From contig NZ_JAGSOH010000038.1 of the NCBI RefSeq assembly GCF_018139625.1, positions 1-57,071 on the forward strand: a stretch of 57,071 nucleotides of DNA, given 5' to 3'. The position numbers and the translations under genes are program-made. The notes under the pieces are model-generated. The model did not search any database and was not told where the DNA came from. It saw only the letters and a list, made by a program, of their open reading frames with translations. This stretch comes from Actinospica acidithermotolerans (GTDB taxonomy: Bacteria > Actinomycetota > Actinomycetes > Streptomycetales > Catenulisporaceae). Shown here piece by piece: positions 7,802-15,665 of the stretch; the stretch's first letter is position 1; every line of letters starts with the position of its first letter.

Positions 7802-8818
7802 CTAGCGCACGCGTCCCCGCGGCTTGAGCGGCACCTCGGGCAGCGGGGGCGCGGCGAGGCGGTCGCCCTCGTAGCCGACCACCTCGCCGAAGCGCCGATC
7901 AGCGGCCTGCCACGCCTCGCGGTAGGCCGCCACCTCCTCGGCGGTGCGCCCGATGAAGTTCCACCACATGACGATCTCCTCCTCGAACGGCTCGCCGCCG
8001 AGGATCATCACCGAGCCGCCCGCGTCGCTGCGCAGCATCAGCTCGCGCCGGCCGCAACCTAGGTAGAGCATCGTGCCCGGCTCGATCGGCACGCCGTCCA
8101 CCTCGACGCCGCCGCTCATCGCGAGTGCGGCGTATTCGAAGTCGGCGACGAGCGGAAGCGCGCCGATCGCGCCGGCCCGCAGCTCCACGTCGAGCCCGAC
8201 GAGCGGCGAGTGGGCGGTGCCGGGCGAGACCGCGCCGTCGAAGCGGCCGATCATCAGACGGGCGCTCAGCCCGCCCATCGTGCTGGCCAGCGGCAGTTCG
8301 TCGGCGGTATGGTGCTGGAAGGCGGGGGCAGTCTCGCGCGCGGCGTTCGGCAGCGCGATCCACAGTTGCGCGCCGTGCAGCAGCCGCGGGTGCTCGACCG
8401 GGGACTGCTCCGAGTGGGCGATACCGTGGCCCGCCGTCATCAGTCCCAACTCGTAGGGCCGAATCGTCGCCACGCTGCCCACGCTGTCGCGGTGCAGCAC
8501 CTCGCCCTCGTGCAGCCAGCTCAGCGTCTGCAGGCCGGTGTGCGGATGCGGCGCCACCTGCATGCCGGAGCCGTCCGCGATATCGTCGGGACCGTAGTGG
8601 TCGACGAAGCACCAGGCACCCACCATCCGCCGGCGGATGTTCGGCAGCAGCCTTCTGACCTGGGTATTCTCGCCGAGTTGCACGGTCCGCGCAGTCAGTA
8701 CCTCGTGGACCGGGGCGGCGGAGACGCGCTGCAGGCCGCCGCGGACGGTGACGGCGGGGGCCTGGTCCAGATTGCTCACGACGCTCCTGACGATCACTGT
8801 GTCGGATGCTCCTGCCAT
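7802..8818 (-). CDS. Pirin family protein
   Basis: 338-residue bicupin of the pirin family. Metal ligands of the N-terminal cupin are visible in HPHTGLQTLSWLHEGEVLHRDS and GLMTAGHGIAHSE (His, His, His, Glu). The C-terminal cupin with GTMLYLGCGRRELML and the FIGRTAEEV helix follow. Pirins bind Fe and act as quercetinase-like enzymes or redox-sensing cofactors; the role here is unknown. The ATG at 8818 lacks a good ribosome site; GTG codons at about 8788-8800 or around 8778 are alternatives. It is divergent, by 39 bp, from the GNAT-pta operon. Confidence 0.92.
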   Translation of the reverse strand: MAGASDTVIVRSVVSNLDQAPAVTVRGGLQRVSAAPVHEVLTARTVQLGENTQVRRLLPNIRRRMVGAWCFVDHYGPDDIADGSGMQVAPHPHTGLQTLSWLHEGEVLHRDSVGSVATIRPYELGLMTAGHGIAHSEQSPVEHPRLLHGAQLWIALPNAARETAPAFQHHTADELPLASTMGGLSARLMIGRFDGAVSPGTAHSPLVGLDVELRAGAIGALPLVADFEYAALAMSGGVEVDGVPIEPGTMLYLGCGRRELMLRSDAGGSVMILGGEPFEEEIVMWWNFIGRTAEEVAAYREAWQAADRRFGEVVGYEGDRLAAPPLPEVPLKPRGRVR

Positions 8819-8820
8819 GA

Positions 8821-8832
8821 TTGTGGTACACC
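8821..8832. promoter_or_regulatory. Possible degenerate GntR half-site between pirin and GNAT genes
   Basis: TTGTGGTACACC in the 39-bp divergent spacer matches the left half of the palindrome TTGTGGTACCACAA found in front of the gntR gene at 12157. This suggests, weakly, that the same regulator acts on the pirin and GNAT-pta promoters. Confidence 0.35.
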
Positions 8833-8857
8833 GATCCAACGAGGGCGAGGCGGACAG

Positions 8858-9184
8858 ATGAGTGAGCACGAGGCCGCAGAGGCGGTCGAGGTCGTCGACC
8901 ATCCCGACGCCGAGCGGTACGAGGTGACGGTGGACGGGGTGCTCGCCGGCCGCGCGGAGTACGTGCGCGGGCCCGGGCAGATCTCCTTCACCCACACCGA
9001 GGTGGATCAGGCGTTCGGCGGCCGCGGCCTCGCCGGGCAGCTGGCCAGGAAGGCGCTCGACGACGCGAAGGCCTCCGGGCTCGAGGTGCTGCCGTTCTGC
9101 CCGTTCTTCCGCGACTGGATCGGCAAGCACCCGGACTACGCGGCGCTGGTCCCGGCGAACCGGCGCGCCGAGTTCGGGCTCTGA
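8858..9184 (+). CDS. GNAT-like N-acetyltransferase (YjdJ type)
   Basis: 108-residue small GNAT-like protein of the YjdJ / Gcn5-related type: ISFTHTEVDQAFGGRGLAGQLARKALDDAKASGLEVLPFCPFFRDWI. The acetyl-CoA loop is the QAFGGRGLAGQL stretch and the conserved C-P-F aromatic motif follows. Substrate unknown. The ATG at 8858 follows GAGGGCGAGG. The pta gene begins 33 bp downstream on the same strand, so an operon is likely, fitting an acetyl-CoA-linked function. Confidence 0.88.
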   Translation: MSEHEAAEAVEVVDHPDAERYEVTVDGVLAGRAEYVRGPGQISFTHTEVDQAFGGRGLAGQLARKALDDAKASGLEVLPFCPFFRDWIGKHPDYAALVPANRRAEFGL

Positions 9185-9217
9185 GCCGGCGGTCCGGACG
9201 GCAGGGAAGGGGCGGAC

Positions 9218-11344
9218 GTGGCGCGCGGCATCTACGTGACCGGGATCGGCCGGGGCGACGGCCGGCAGGTCGTCGAGCTCGGGCTGATGGAGCTGCTCTC
9301 GCGGCGTTCCGACCGGGTCGGCGTGTTCCGGCCGCTCGCCCACCCCTCGACGGACCACATCCTCGAACTGCTGCGGGTCCGCTACCGCATCCGGCTCGCG
9401 CCCGAACTGCTGTACGGCATGGACTACGAGGCCGCGGCGGCGCTGCGGGCGGAGCGCGGCGAGGACGAGCTCGTCGGCGAGCTCGTGGACCGGTTCCGCG
9501 CCGTCGAGCGGGAGTGCGAGACGGTGCTCATCCTGGGCACCGACTTCGCGCAGACCAGCATCCCGGACGAGCTGGCGCTCAACGCGCGGCTGGCCAACGA
9601 GTTCGGCGCGCTCGTGCTGCCGGTCGTCGGCGGCGCCCGGCAGAACGCTGAGACGGTCGTCGCCGAGGTGCGCAACGCGGAGCGCGCGTACTCGGCGCTC
9701 GGCTGCAACCTGCTCGCGCTCGTCGCCAACCGCGTGCCCGCCGAGGAGACCGCGCAGGCCGCGCGGCTGCTGGACCACGCGCCGAGCGTGCCGGTCTACG
9801 TGGTGCCGGAGGATCCGGCGCTGGCCGCGCCGACCGTCGCGGAGGTCGTCGCCGAGACCGGCGGACGCGTGCTGCTCGGCGATGCGGCCGGCTTGGACCG
9901 CGACGTGCGCGGATACGTGTTCGGCGGCGCGATGCTGCCGCGCTTCCTCGACGCGCTGCAGCCGGGTTCGCTCGTCATCGCCCCGGGCGACCGGGCCGAC
10001 CTGCTGATCGGCGCACTGGCCGCGCACACAGCCGGGTCCCCGGCGATCGCGGGCGTCGTGCTGACCATGGGCGAGGAGCCGAACAAGCAGGTGATGGACC
10101 TGGCCGCGCGCCTCGCCCCGGGTACGCCGGTCATCCTGGTGCCCGATCTGAGCTTCGCCACCGCCCAGCGGCTCGCCCCCCTCGAGGGCCGGCTCTCGGC
10201 GACCGGCCCGCGCAAGGTGGAGACGGCGCTCGGCCTGTTCGGCCTGCACGTGGACGTCGCCGGGCTGATCGGCCGGATCGAGCTGGACCGGCCGCAGCGG
10301 GTCACGCCGCTGATGTTCGAGCACGAGCTCCTGGAGCGGGCGCGCAGCCCGCGGCTGGCCGAGATCGTGCTCGCCGAGGGCACCGAGGAGCGGATCCTGC
10401 GCGCGGCGGACCTGCTGCTGCGCCGCAACGTGTGCCATCTGACGCTGCTCGGCGAGCCCGCGGCCGTCCGGCGCCGGATCAGCGACCTGGGCCTGAGCAT
10501 GGAGACGCAGCTCGGGCTCGGCGGTGCGCCCGGCATCGGCCCGGCCCGCGCCCGGATCCTCGACCCGGCCGATCCGGCGAGCGGGCTGCGCGAGCGGTTC
10601 GCCGCCGTGTACGCCGAGCTGCGCGAGCACAAGGGCGTGACTCTGGAGCGGGCCCTCGACTCCGTGCTCGATGTGAATTACTTCGGCACGCTGATGGTGC
10701 ATCAGGGGCTCGCGGACGGAATGGTCAGCGGCGCGGTGCACTCGACCGCGGCGACGCTGCGCCCGGCGCTGGAGATCATCAAGACCGCTCCGGGCGCGGC
10801 GCTGGTGTCCTCGGCGTTCTTCATGTGCCTGCCGGACCACGTGCTCGTCTACGGCGACTGCGCGATCAACCCGGATCCGGACGCCGAGCAGCTCGCGGAC
10901 ATCGCTATTCAGTGCGCGCGGACCGCGGCGGACTTCGGCGTCGTGCCGCGCGTCGCGATGCTCTCCTACTCGACCGGGACGTCGGGGCACGGCGTGAACG
11001 TCGACAAGGTTCGCCGCGCGGCGGAGCTGGTGCGCGAGGCGCGTCCGGACCTGCCGGTCGAGGGCCCGATCCAGTACGACGCGGCCGTCGAGCCCGCCGT
11101 GGCCGCGACGAAGCTGCCCGACTCCCCCGTCGCCGGCCGGGCCACCGTGTTCGTCTTCCCGGACCTGAACACCGGCAACAACACCTACAAGGCGGTCCAG
11201 CGCACCGCCGGCACGCTCGCCATCGGCCCGGTGCTGCAGGGCCTGCGCAAACCGATCAACGACCTCTCGCGCGGCGCGACCGTGCCCGACATCGTGACGA
11301 CGGTCGCGATCACGGCGATCCAGGCGCACCAACGGGAGGCCTAG
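9218..11344 (+). CDS. pta: Phosphate acetyltransferase
   Basis: 708-residue long-form phosphotransacetylase, converting acetyl-CoA and phosphate to acetyl phosphate and CoA. Order: BioD-like N-terminal domain (residues 1-210), DRTGG-type middle domain (about 220-335), and the catalytic PTA/PTB domain from about 365, with SSAFFMCLPDHVLVYGDCAI, LSYSTGTSGHG, GPIQYDAAV and FPDLNTGNNTYKAVQR. The N-terminal loop reads GRGDGRQ rather than GxxxxGK(S/T), so it probably does not bind nucleotide in the P-loop manner. GTG start with GAAGGGG before it. No acetate kinase gene follows; the stop codon overlaps that of the convergent gntR gene within the tetramer CTAG. Confidence 0.95.
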   Translation: MARGIYVTGIGRGDGRQVVELGLMELLSRRSDRVGVFRPLAHPSTDHILELLRVRYRIRLAPELLYGMDYEAAAALRAERGEDELVGELVDRFRAVERECETVLILGTDFAQTSIPDELALNARLANEFGALVLPVVGGARQNAETVVAEVRNAERAYSALGCNLLALVANRVPAEETAQAARLLDHAPSVPVYVVPEDPALAAPTVAEVVAETGGRVLLGDAAGLDRDVRGYVFGGAMLPRFLDALQPGSLVIAPGDRADLLIGALAAHTAGSPAIAGVVLTMGEEPNKQVMDLAARLAPGTPVILVPDLSFATAQRLAPLEGRLSATGPRKVETALGLFGLHVDVAGLIGRIELDRPQRVTPLMFEHELLERARSPRLAEIVLAEGTEERILRAADLLLRRNVCHLTLLGEPAAVRRRISDLGLSMETQLGLGGAPGIGPARARILDPADPASGLRERFAAVYAELREHKGVTLERALDSVLDVNYFGTLMVHQGLADGMVSGAVHSTAATLRPALEIIKTAPGAALVSSAFFMCLPDHVLVYGDCAINPDPDAEQLADIAIQCARTAADFGVVPRVAMLSYSTGTSGHGVNVDKVRRAAELVREARPDLPVEGPIQYDAAVEPAVAATKLPDSPVAGRATVFVFPDLNTGNNTYKAVQRTAGTLAIGPVLQGLRKPINDLSRGATVPDIVTTVAITAIQAHQREA

Positions 11345-12081
11345 ACGTTAAACGAGAGGATCTCCATCTCGCGGTAGACGGTCTCGACGTACTCGACCGG
11401 CCGACCCTCCGCGTCCTCGCGGAGCGAGACGGCCGCGAGGACGGGGTCGTCCGCCTCGGTGCCCATCAGCCGCGCCTCGCGCTCGCTGGCCCGGCGGGCC
11501 GTGAGGTGGGTCTGCGCGCCCGAGCCGAACTCGACGCCCGCCTCGCGCAGCGCCGCGACCGTGCCCTGCATGATCGGCTCCGCGACCAGCAGTCCGGGTA
11601 CGAGCTCGACGATATGCGGCGGATGCCAGGAGACGGTCAGCGAGATCAGACGCTTGCGCTGATAGATGACGTATTCGCGCCGTGCGACGGAGACGTTCTC
11701 CGGCAGCTTCAATACGTCGTACACATCCTGATGAACGTGCTTCACGTGCCAATCGTCGGATTCGACGTCGGGACCGGCCCAGCCCGCGTACGTGATCTGC
11801 GCGCGCTCCATCGGACGCAGCGCGCCGGCGCCGACCAGCGTCCGTTCGAGACGTTCGGCGGGAGTCGGTATCGACTGGAAGGGCGAGACGATCGTTCCGC
11901 CGCGGTAGGAACGCACCAGGCCACGGGCCTGCAGCTCACGGATCGCGGCGTGCGCCGTCTTCGCGGACACCTCGTACCGGGCCGCGAGATCGCGTACCGA
12001 GGGAAGCTTGCTGCCCTGTTCGAGCTCCTGTTGCAGGATCTCCTCTGCCATCAGGTCGGCGATGTCACGGTACGACGTCAT
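11341..12081 (-). CDS. GntR-family regulator with UTRA domain (HutC type)
   Basis: 246 residues. A GntR winged helix occupies residues about 5-70 (YRDIADLMAEEILQQ, LPSVRDLAARYEVSAKTAHAAIRELQARGLV); the UTRA effector-binding domain takes the remainder (ISLTVSWHPPHIVE, ARRASEREARLMG, VLAAVSLREDAEGRPVEYVETVY). The effector is unknown. The ATG at 12081 has AGAAGGA before it. It is divergent from the 12234 small ORF and HATPase gene; the palindromes between them are probably its operators. It is convergent with pta and overlaps it by 4 bp. Confidence 0.93.
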   Translation of the reverse strand: MTSYRDIADLMAEEILQQELEQGSKLPSVRDLAARYEVSAKTAHAAIRELQARGLVRSYRGGTIVSPFQSIPTPAERLERTLVGAGALRPMERAQITYAGWAGPDVESDDWHVKHVHQDVYDVLKLPENVSVARREYVIYQRKRLISLTVSWHPPHIVELVPGLLVAEPIMQGTVAALREAGVEFGSGAQTHLTARRASEREARLMGTEADDPVLAAVSLREDAEGRPVEYVETVYREMEILSFNV

Positions 12082-12156
12082 GCCTAGATCCTTCTGCCGC
12101 TCTTGCTCCTGAGTGTAGGTCTCATTCGGTCAAGATTCGGCCAAGACGGACCACCA

Positions 12157-12170
12157 TTGTGGTACCACAA
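12157..12170. promoter_or_regulatory. Perfect palindrome, candidate GntR operator 1
   Basis: TTGTGGTACCACAA is a perfect 14-bp palindrome 76 bp upstream of gntR. It shares the core TGTRGTACYACA with the palindrome at 12190. HutC-type GntR regulators commonly bind such sites. Confidence 0.65.
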
Positions 12171-12189
12171 CCGAATCGGCGGTACACCT

Positions 12190-12201
12190 GTAGTACTACA
12201 C
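12190..12201. promoter_or_regulatory. Perfect palindrome, candidate GntR operator 2
   Basis: TGTAGTACTACA is a perfect 12-bp palindrome in the same divergent spacer. Its centre is about 32 bp (three turns) from operator 1 and 38 bp before the ATG at 12234. Confidence 0.65.
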
Positions 12202-12233
12202 ATTCTGCGATGGGACCGCACCGCGGAGGCCTG

Positions 12234-12413
12234 ATGAGCGCAGCTGTATGGAGCGAGCCGCACGAGCCGGAGCCCCGTCGCCGGGACAAACGCCGGCCCG
12301 CGAGCGTCGCCAGGGACGACAGCGTCCTGACGTTCATCACGACCGTCTGCGCGCCGCGCCCACCCGTCGAACTCGACCCGCGGGTCGTCCCCGGGCCGAC
12401 GGCCCGCCGGTGA
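12234..12413 (+). CDS. Small hypothetical protein, translationally coupled to HATPase gene
   Basis: 59-residue ORF beginning MSAAVWSEPHEPE with a good GGAGG at 12225-12229. It is Arg/Pro-rich with no recognisable domain. Its stop codon overlaps the GTG start of the next gene in the tetramer GTGA (12410-12413), the classic arrangement for translational coupling. Its position directly behind the two palindromes supports it being the first gene of a regulated operon. Function unknown; it may act mainly to drive translation of the HATPase. Confidence 0.6.
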   Translation: MSAAVWSEPHEPEPRRRDKRRPASVARDDSVLTFITTVCAPRPPVELDPRVVPGPTARR

Positions 12414-12949
12414 CGAAGTCGATGCGCATGACCGCCCTCCCACCCCCGTCGGGGCCGTCGTCTCCGCAGCCCTCGGCGCACGACCACGCACCGCGCACGT
12501 CCGCGGATCCGGGAGCTGATGCCGTCCCGGACAGCCAACCCGGCGCGGCGCCGGTCTACGACTGGACCGCGCTCGCGCTCCCGGCCTCCCCGCAGGCCGC
12601 AAGCCGGTTCCGGCGGCACGCCGTCGGCGCCGTGCACCGTTGGGGACTGCACCGTGAATCCGGCGAGACGATCGAGGCCTGCGTCAGCGAGCTCGTGACG
12701 AACGCGATCGTGCACGGCGTCGGCCGCGACGTGCTGATGATGATGTATTACACCGGAGACAGCGTGCTGACCGAGGTGTTCGGGCACGCCCACGACGAGC
12801 CCGAGATCCCGGCCACGGCCCGCTCCGACGACGCCGAGAGCGGCCGCGGCCTGCTCATCGTCGACACCCTTGCGAAGGACTGGGGCAGCGAGCACACCGG
12901 GCTCGGCCTGCTGCGCGTGTGGGCGTCGATAGCCGTGTTCGGCGGCTGA
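12410..12949 (+). CDS. ATP-binding protein, HATPase_c (anti-sigma/regulatory type)
   Basis: About 179 residues. A Pro/Ser-rich N-terminus of some 55 residues precedes a short HATPase_c domain of the SpoIIAB/RsbW type: ACVSELVTNAIVHG (N-box), the shortened middle, ESGRGLLIVDTLAKDWG (G-box) and a terminal LLRVWAS strand. Actinomycetes carry many such stand-alone ATPases as presumed anti-sigma factors or regulatory kinases. The GTG at 12410 is preferred for coupling; ATGs at 12422 and 12428 are alternatives. Its last codons (IAVFGG) seed the repeat array downstream. Confidence 0.85.
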   Translation: MTKSMRMTALPPPSGPSSPQPSAHDHAPRTSADPGADAVPDSQPGAAPVYDWTALALPASPQAASRFRRHAVGAVHRWGLHRESGETIEACVSELVTNAIVHGVGRDVLMMMYYTGDSVLTEVFGHAHDEPEIPATARSDDAESGRGLLIVDTLAKDWGSEHTGLGLLRVWASIAVFGG

Positions 12950-13060
12950 TCGCCGTGGTCAGGGGGTGTGGATCACCGTGGTCAGGGGTGGGTCACCATG
13001 GTCGGCAGCAGCGGATCACCGTGTTCAGGGGCTCAGGGGCGGATCACCGTGTTCAGCCTC
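12929..13060. repeat. Degenerate 20-28-bp tandem repeat starting in the HATPase gene tail
   Basis: Copies of ATCACCGTGGTCAGGGG recur with 20-28-bp spacing from about 12929 to 13058. The first copies (ATAGCCGTGTTCGGCGG, ATCGCCGTGGTCAGGGG) are the final codons and stop of the HATPase gene; later ones are purely intergenic. They occupy most of the 165-bp spacer before the convergent oxidoreductase gene. Confidence 0.8.
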
Positions 13061-13114
13061 GATCCACCGAGCTGCTCTTTCGGGGCGTGACTCGGTTCTG
13101 CCGATTGCGTTCCT

Positions 13115-14035
13115 TCAGGGTTGCAGCACGATCTTGCCGCGGGTGTGGCGTTGCTCGAGGTCTCGGTAGGCGTCGCGGACGTGGTCGAGGGGGTAGACCG
13201 CGGCGATCGGGATCTCAAGGTCGCCGGCGGCGACCAGGTCGGCGAGTTCGCCAAGGACGGTGGCGTTGCCCCCGACGGCGTTGCCGTCAGTCTTGATCGG
13301 GTACTTCTGGGCGGCGGCGAAGTCGGCGATGGTGTCGATGCGTTCCGGCGGGACGCCGAGGTCGAGCGCCAGATCGACATATCCGTGGCCGAAGGTGTCG
13401 ATGAACGCGTCGATACGGCCGCCCGCCGCCTCGCGGATCCGCGCGGCCAGGTTGTCCCCGTCGTAGGCCACGGGGATGACTCCGTGCTCTTCAAGCCAGG
13501 CCCTGTTCGCCTCGCCAGCGAGGCCGATGACCGTGGCACCGGCGTTTCGCGCCAGCTGGACGGCGATCGAACCGACGCCGCCGGCCGCGCCGGAGACCAC
13601 GACCACCTCGCCGGGGCCCGCCGCCACCGCCCGGACCGCTGCGTACGCGGTGGTGCCTGCGATGAACAAGCCGCCCGCCGCCTCCCAGGAGACTCCCGGC
13701 GGCTTGCGGACGAGGTCGGCGGCCTCGACCAGGACGTATTCGGCGTGGCTGGCCCGCTGATTGGTGAAGCCGATCACCTCGTCGCCCGGAGCGAACGCGC
13801 TGACCGCCGGCCCGATGCGCATCACGATCCCGGCTAGGTCGCTGCCCTCGCCGGAGGGGAAGTGGGCCGGGAACCGCTCACGCATGACTCCCTCCCGGAT
13901 CCCGGCTTCGCCCGGGTTGATCCCCGCCGCTTTGACCTGGACCAGTACCTGGTCGGGACCGGGCTCGGGCATGGGGACCTCGGCCACGTGCAGCACGTCG
14001 ATGCCGCCGTACTGCTCGAAACGGACTGCGCGCAT
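13115..14035 (-). CDS. NADP-dependent zinc-type alcohol dehydrogenase / quinone oxidoreductase
   Basis: 306-residue medium-chain dehydrogenase of the zinc-free quinone-oxidoreductase type: MRAVRFEQYGGIDVLHV start, INPGEAGIREG, SDLAGIVMRIG, GDEVIGF, the AGGVGSIAVQLARNAGATVIG Rossmann loop and a final HTRGKIVL. It lacks the structural zinc cysteines of alcohol dehydrogenases. Probably reduces a quinone or enal with NADPH. The start at 14035 is chosen for GGAGG nine bases before it and for the family's usual beginning, although the ORF is open to 14137. Confidence 0.92.
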   Translation of the reverse strand: MRAVRFEQYGGIDVLHVAEVPMPEPGPDQVLVQVKAAGINPGEAGIREGVMRERFPAHFPSGEGSDLAGIVMRIGPAVSAFAPGDEVIGFTNQRASHAEYVLVEAADLVRKPPGVSWEAAGGLFIAGTTAYAAVRAVAAGPGEVVVVSGAAGGVGSIAVQLARNAGATVIGLAGEANRAWLEEHGVIPVAYDGDNLAARIREAAGGRIDAFIDTFGHGYVDLALDLGVPPERIDTIADFAAAQKYPIKTDGNAVGGNATVLGELADLVAAGDLEIPIAAVYPLDHVRDAYRDLEQRHTRGKIVLQP

Positions 14036-14137
14036 CGCTATCAGCCTCCGGTGTCTCGTTGCCGTGCCGGCCACGCCGGTCGGCCCCGCAGAGTGGTGTG
14101 CCCCCTGGCGCTCTCGCGGATCGCGAGTATGCGGCAT

Positions 14138-14592
14138 TCAGGTGGATGGGTGAGCACGCGACCCGGTGTGCGGACTCGTGGTCAGAGTCGGCGGTAGATG
14201 TGCACGGCCGGCCAGTCGAAGACGAGGATAGGATTCCGTGTGTGCTCGGGTCCAGGCGCCTTCGAACTCGTCGTGGGAGATCTCCATGGCGGCAAGCTTG
14301 GGATCGTAGAGATCGAGCGGTGGGTTGACGGGCCAGTCCTCAGCACGAGATCTGACACCGTCGCCGTTCGGGTGTTGTTCGACTTGCCGGATCCAGCGTC
14401 CGGACGGTCCAAGCTCGATGAGCCACTGCGGGCCGGGCTCCGGTTTATCTTCCACCCGACGATCTCCCTGGGTGAGCGGGCGCGTACCCACCACCACAGT
14501 CCGCCCATCCCGTAGTCATGCAGCACCAGGTAGCGGTTCGTGCCAGGGTTCGTCGCCTCGCTCGCGGGAGCTGAGACTAGCGCTTCGCGCAT
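14138..14592 (-). pseudogene. Frameshifted remnant of a conserved actinomycete hypothetical gene
   Basis: The N-terminal part (MREALVSAPASEATNP, then YLVLHDYGMGGLWWWVRARSPREIV) is read in one frame from 14592; the C-terminal part (PQWLIELGPSGRWIRQVEQ, then EDWPVNPPLDLYDPKLAAMEI) is in another from about 14455. From memory of intact actinomycete relatives, roughly 50-60 residues normally lie between these two blocks, so an internal deletion that also shifted the frame is the simplest explanation. It is downstream of the 14675-15496 hypothetical gene on the same strand. Confidence 0.6.
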
Positions 14593-14674
14593 CTCGGCCG
14601 ATCCCGCGGTACGGGTGGCGTGCTCACGATCCGACCTAACCATGATCCGGGCGGCCGGCCGAAAGCCAGTCTGC

Positions 14675-15496
14675 CTACAGTGGGCTGACGCGCTCGATCG
14701 CGGTCGGCTCGCCTCTGAGCAGGTCGTCGTGGGCGATGGCGAAGTCGCCGTTCGGCATGGTTTCGTCGAAGTGCCAGCCCATGACGCGCGGGGGAAGGTA
14801 TTCGAGGAGTTTCGGGGACGGTTTCCTGCCATAGTGGACCTTCTCGCCCCAGAGCCAGTCCGCTCGGTCTGAACCGAAGAGCAGCCAGTGGTCGGTGAGC
14901 ACGTTGCTGTCGAGGTCGGGGATGGCTCCGGTGTGGCAGTCGATAGCGGGCAGGACGAGGCGGTCTTCATCTCGCGGCTCGTACCAGAGCATCAGGGGCT
15001 TAGCGTCGGCGGCGTCTTTATTGTCGAAGCAGCACAACACGATGGGTTGGCCGGGGTATAGGTCGGCGTAGAAGTCGAAAAGGTCGCGGTTGAGCGCGGG
15101 GCGCTTGCGGGGCTCGACGCGTTCGAGTGCGTCGGGGATGTGTGCGGCGTTGTGCGCCAGCACAACGGTGTAGATGTCGTGTTGGAATATCTCGACGCGA
15201 GGCGCGGCGGCGATGGCGATGGGGCCGCGCGTTCCGAGCGTTGGGCCAGCGGGTATGGGCCTGACCGCGTCGACCATGCTGTGCAGCACCCGGTCGGCGC
15301 TGCCGACTCGCAGGAACTGGCGGGAGGACACTGATTTCGCCGATAGGTGCAGGAGCATGGCGTTCGGGCCCGTCGCGAGGTTGACCGCGGCGTTCTGGTA
15401 GCCGAGCACCTCGATCCACCCGTGCTGCGGATGACACCGCCGACCGCAGTAAAGGATAGTGCCCGAGAACTCGGCCGGTGCCATCGAAACGCACAT
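14675..15496 (-). CDS. Hypothetical protein
   Basis: 273 residues of unrecognised family. The composition looks genuinely coding, with stretches such as IVLCCFDNKDAADAKPLMLWYEP and DHWLLFGSDRADWLWGEKVHYG. No signal peptide or transmembrane segment is evident. The ATG at 15496 has no Shine-Dalgarno site but TATCGT lies exactly 7 nt before it, supporting a leaderless start there rather than at the ATG at 15484. Codon use is slightly less GC-biased than neighbours, which together with the adjacent pseudogene hints at an acquired segment. Confidence 0.7.
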   Translation of the reverse strand: MCVSMAPAEFSGTILYCGRRCHPQHGWIEVLGYQNAAVNLATGPNAMLLHLSAKSVSSRQFLRVGSADRVLHSMVDAVRPIPAGPTLGTRGPIAIAAAPRVEIFQHDIYTVVLAHNAAHIPDALERVEPRKRPALNRDLFDFYADLYPGQPIVLCCFDNKDAADAKPLMLWYEPRDEDRLVLPAIDCHTGAIPDLDSNVLTDHWLLFGSDRADWLWGEKVHYGRKPSPKLLEYLPPRVMGWHFDETMPNGDFAIAHDDLLRGEPTAIERVSPL

Positions 15497-15503
15497 GGCA
15501 GGG

Positions 15504-15509
15504 ACGATA
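15504..15509 (-). promoter_or_regulatory. Candidate -10 hexamer for leaderless transcript (15496 gene)
   Basis: Minus-strand TATCGT, 7 nt before the ATG at 15496; no ribosome site. Confidence 0.45.
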
Positions 15510-15665
15510 TCGGAGCAGCCGCCGCGGCGCCGTGGAATATCGCGGCACGGCCTGCGTCCGCCGGCTGCTCCTTACTCGGAGGTGTGGTTGGCCTTTTTTA
15601 CCGTGCGTTGCAGCCGCTCGCGTATCCGTTGCGGGCGCGGCGGCGCGGGCAGTGTCCAACCGGAT

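Noticed and set aside
7802-11332. Minus-strand ORF of 1176 codons
   Set aside because: Only the pirin part (7802-8818) is real; the rest is an antisense shadow of pta, with Arg/Gly/His-rich nonsense composition.
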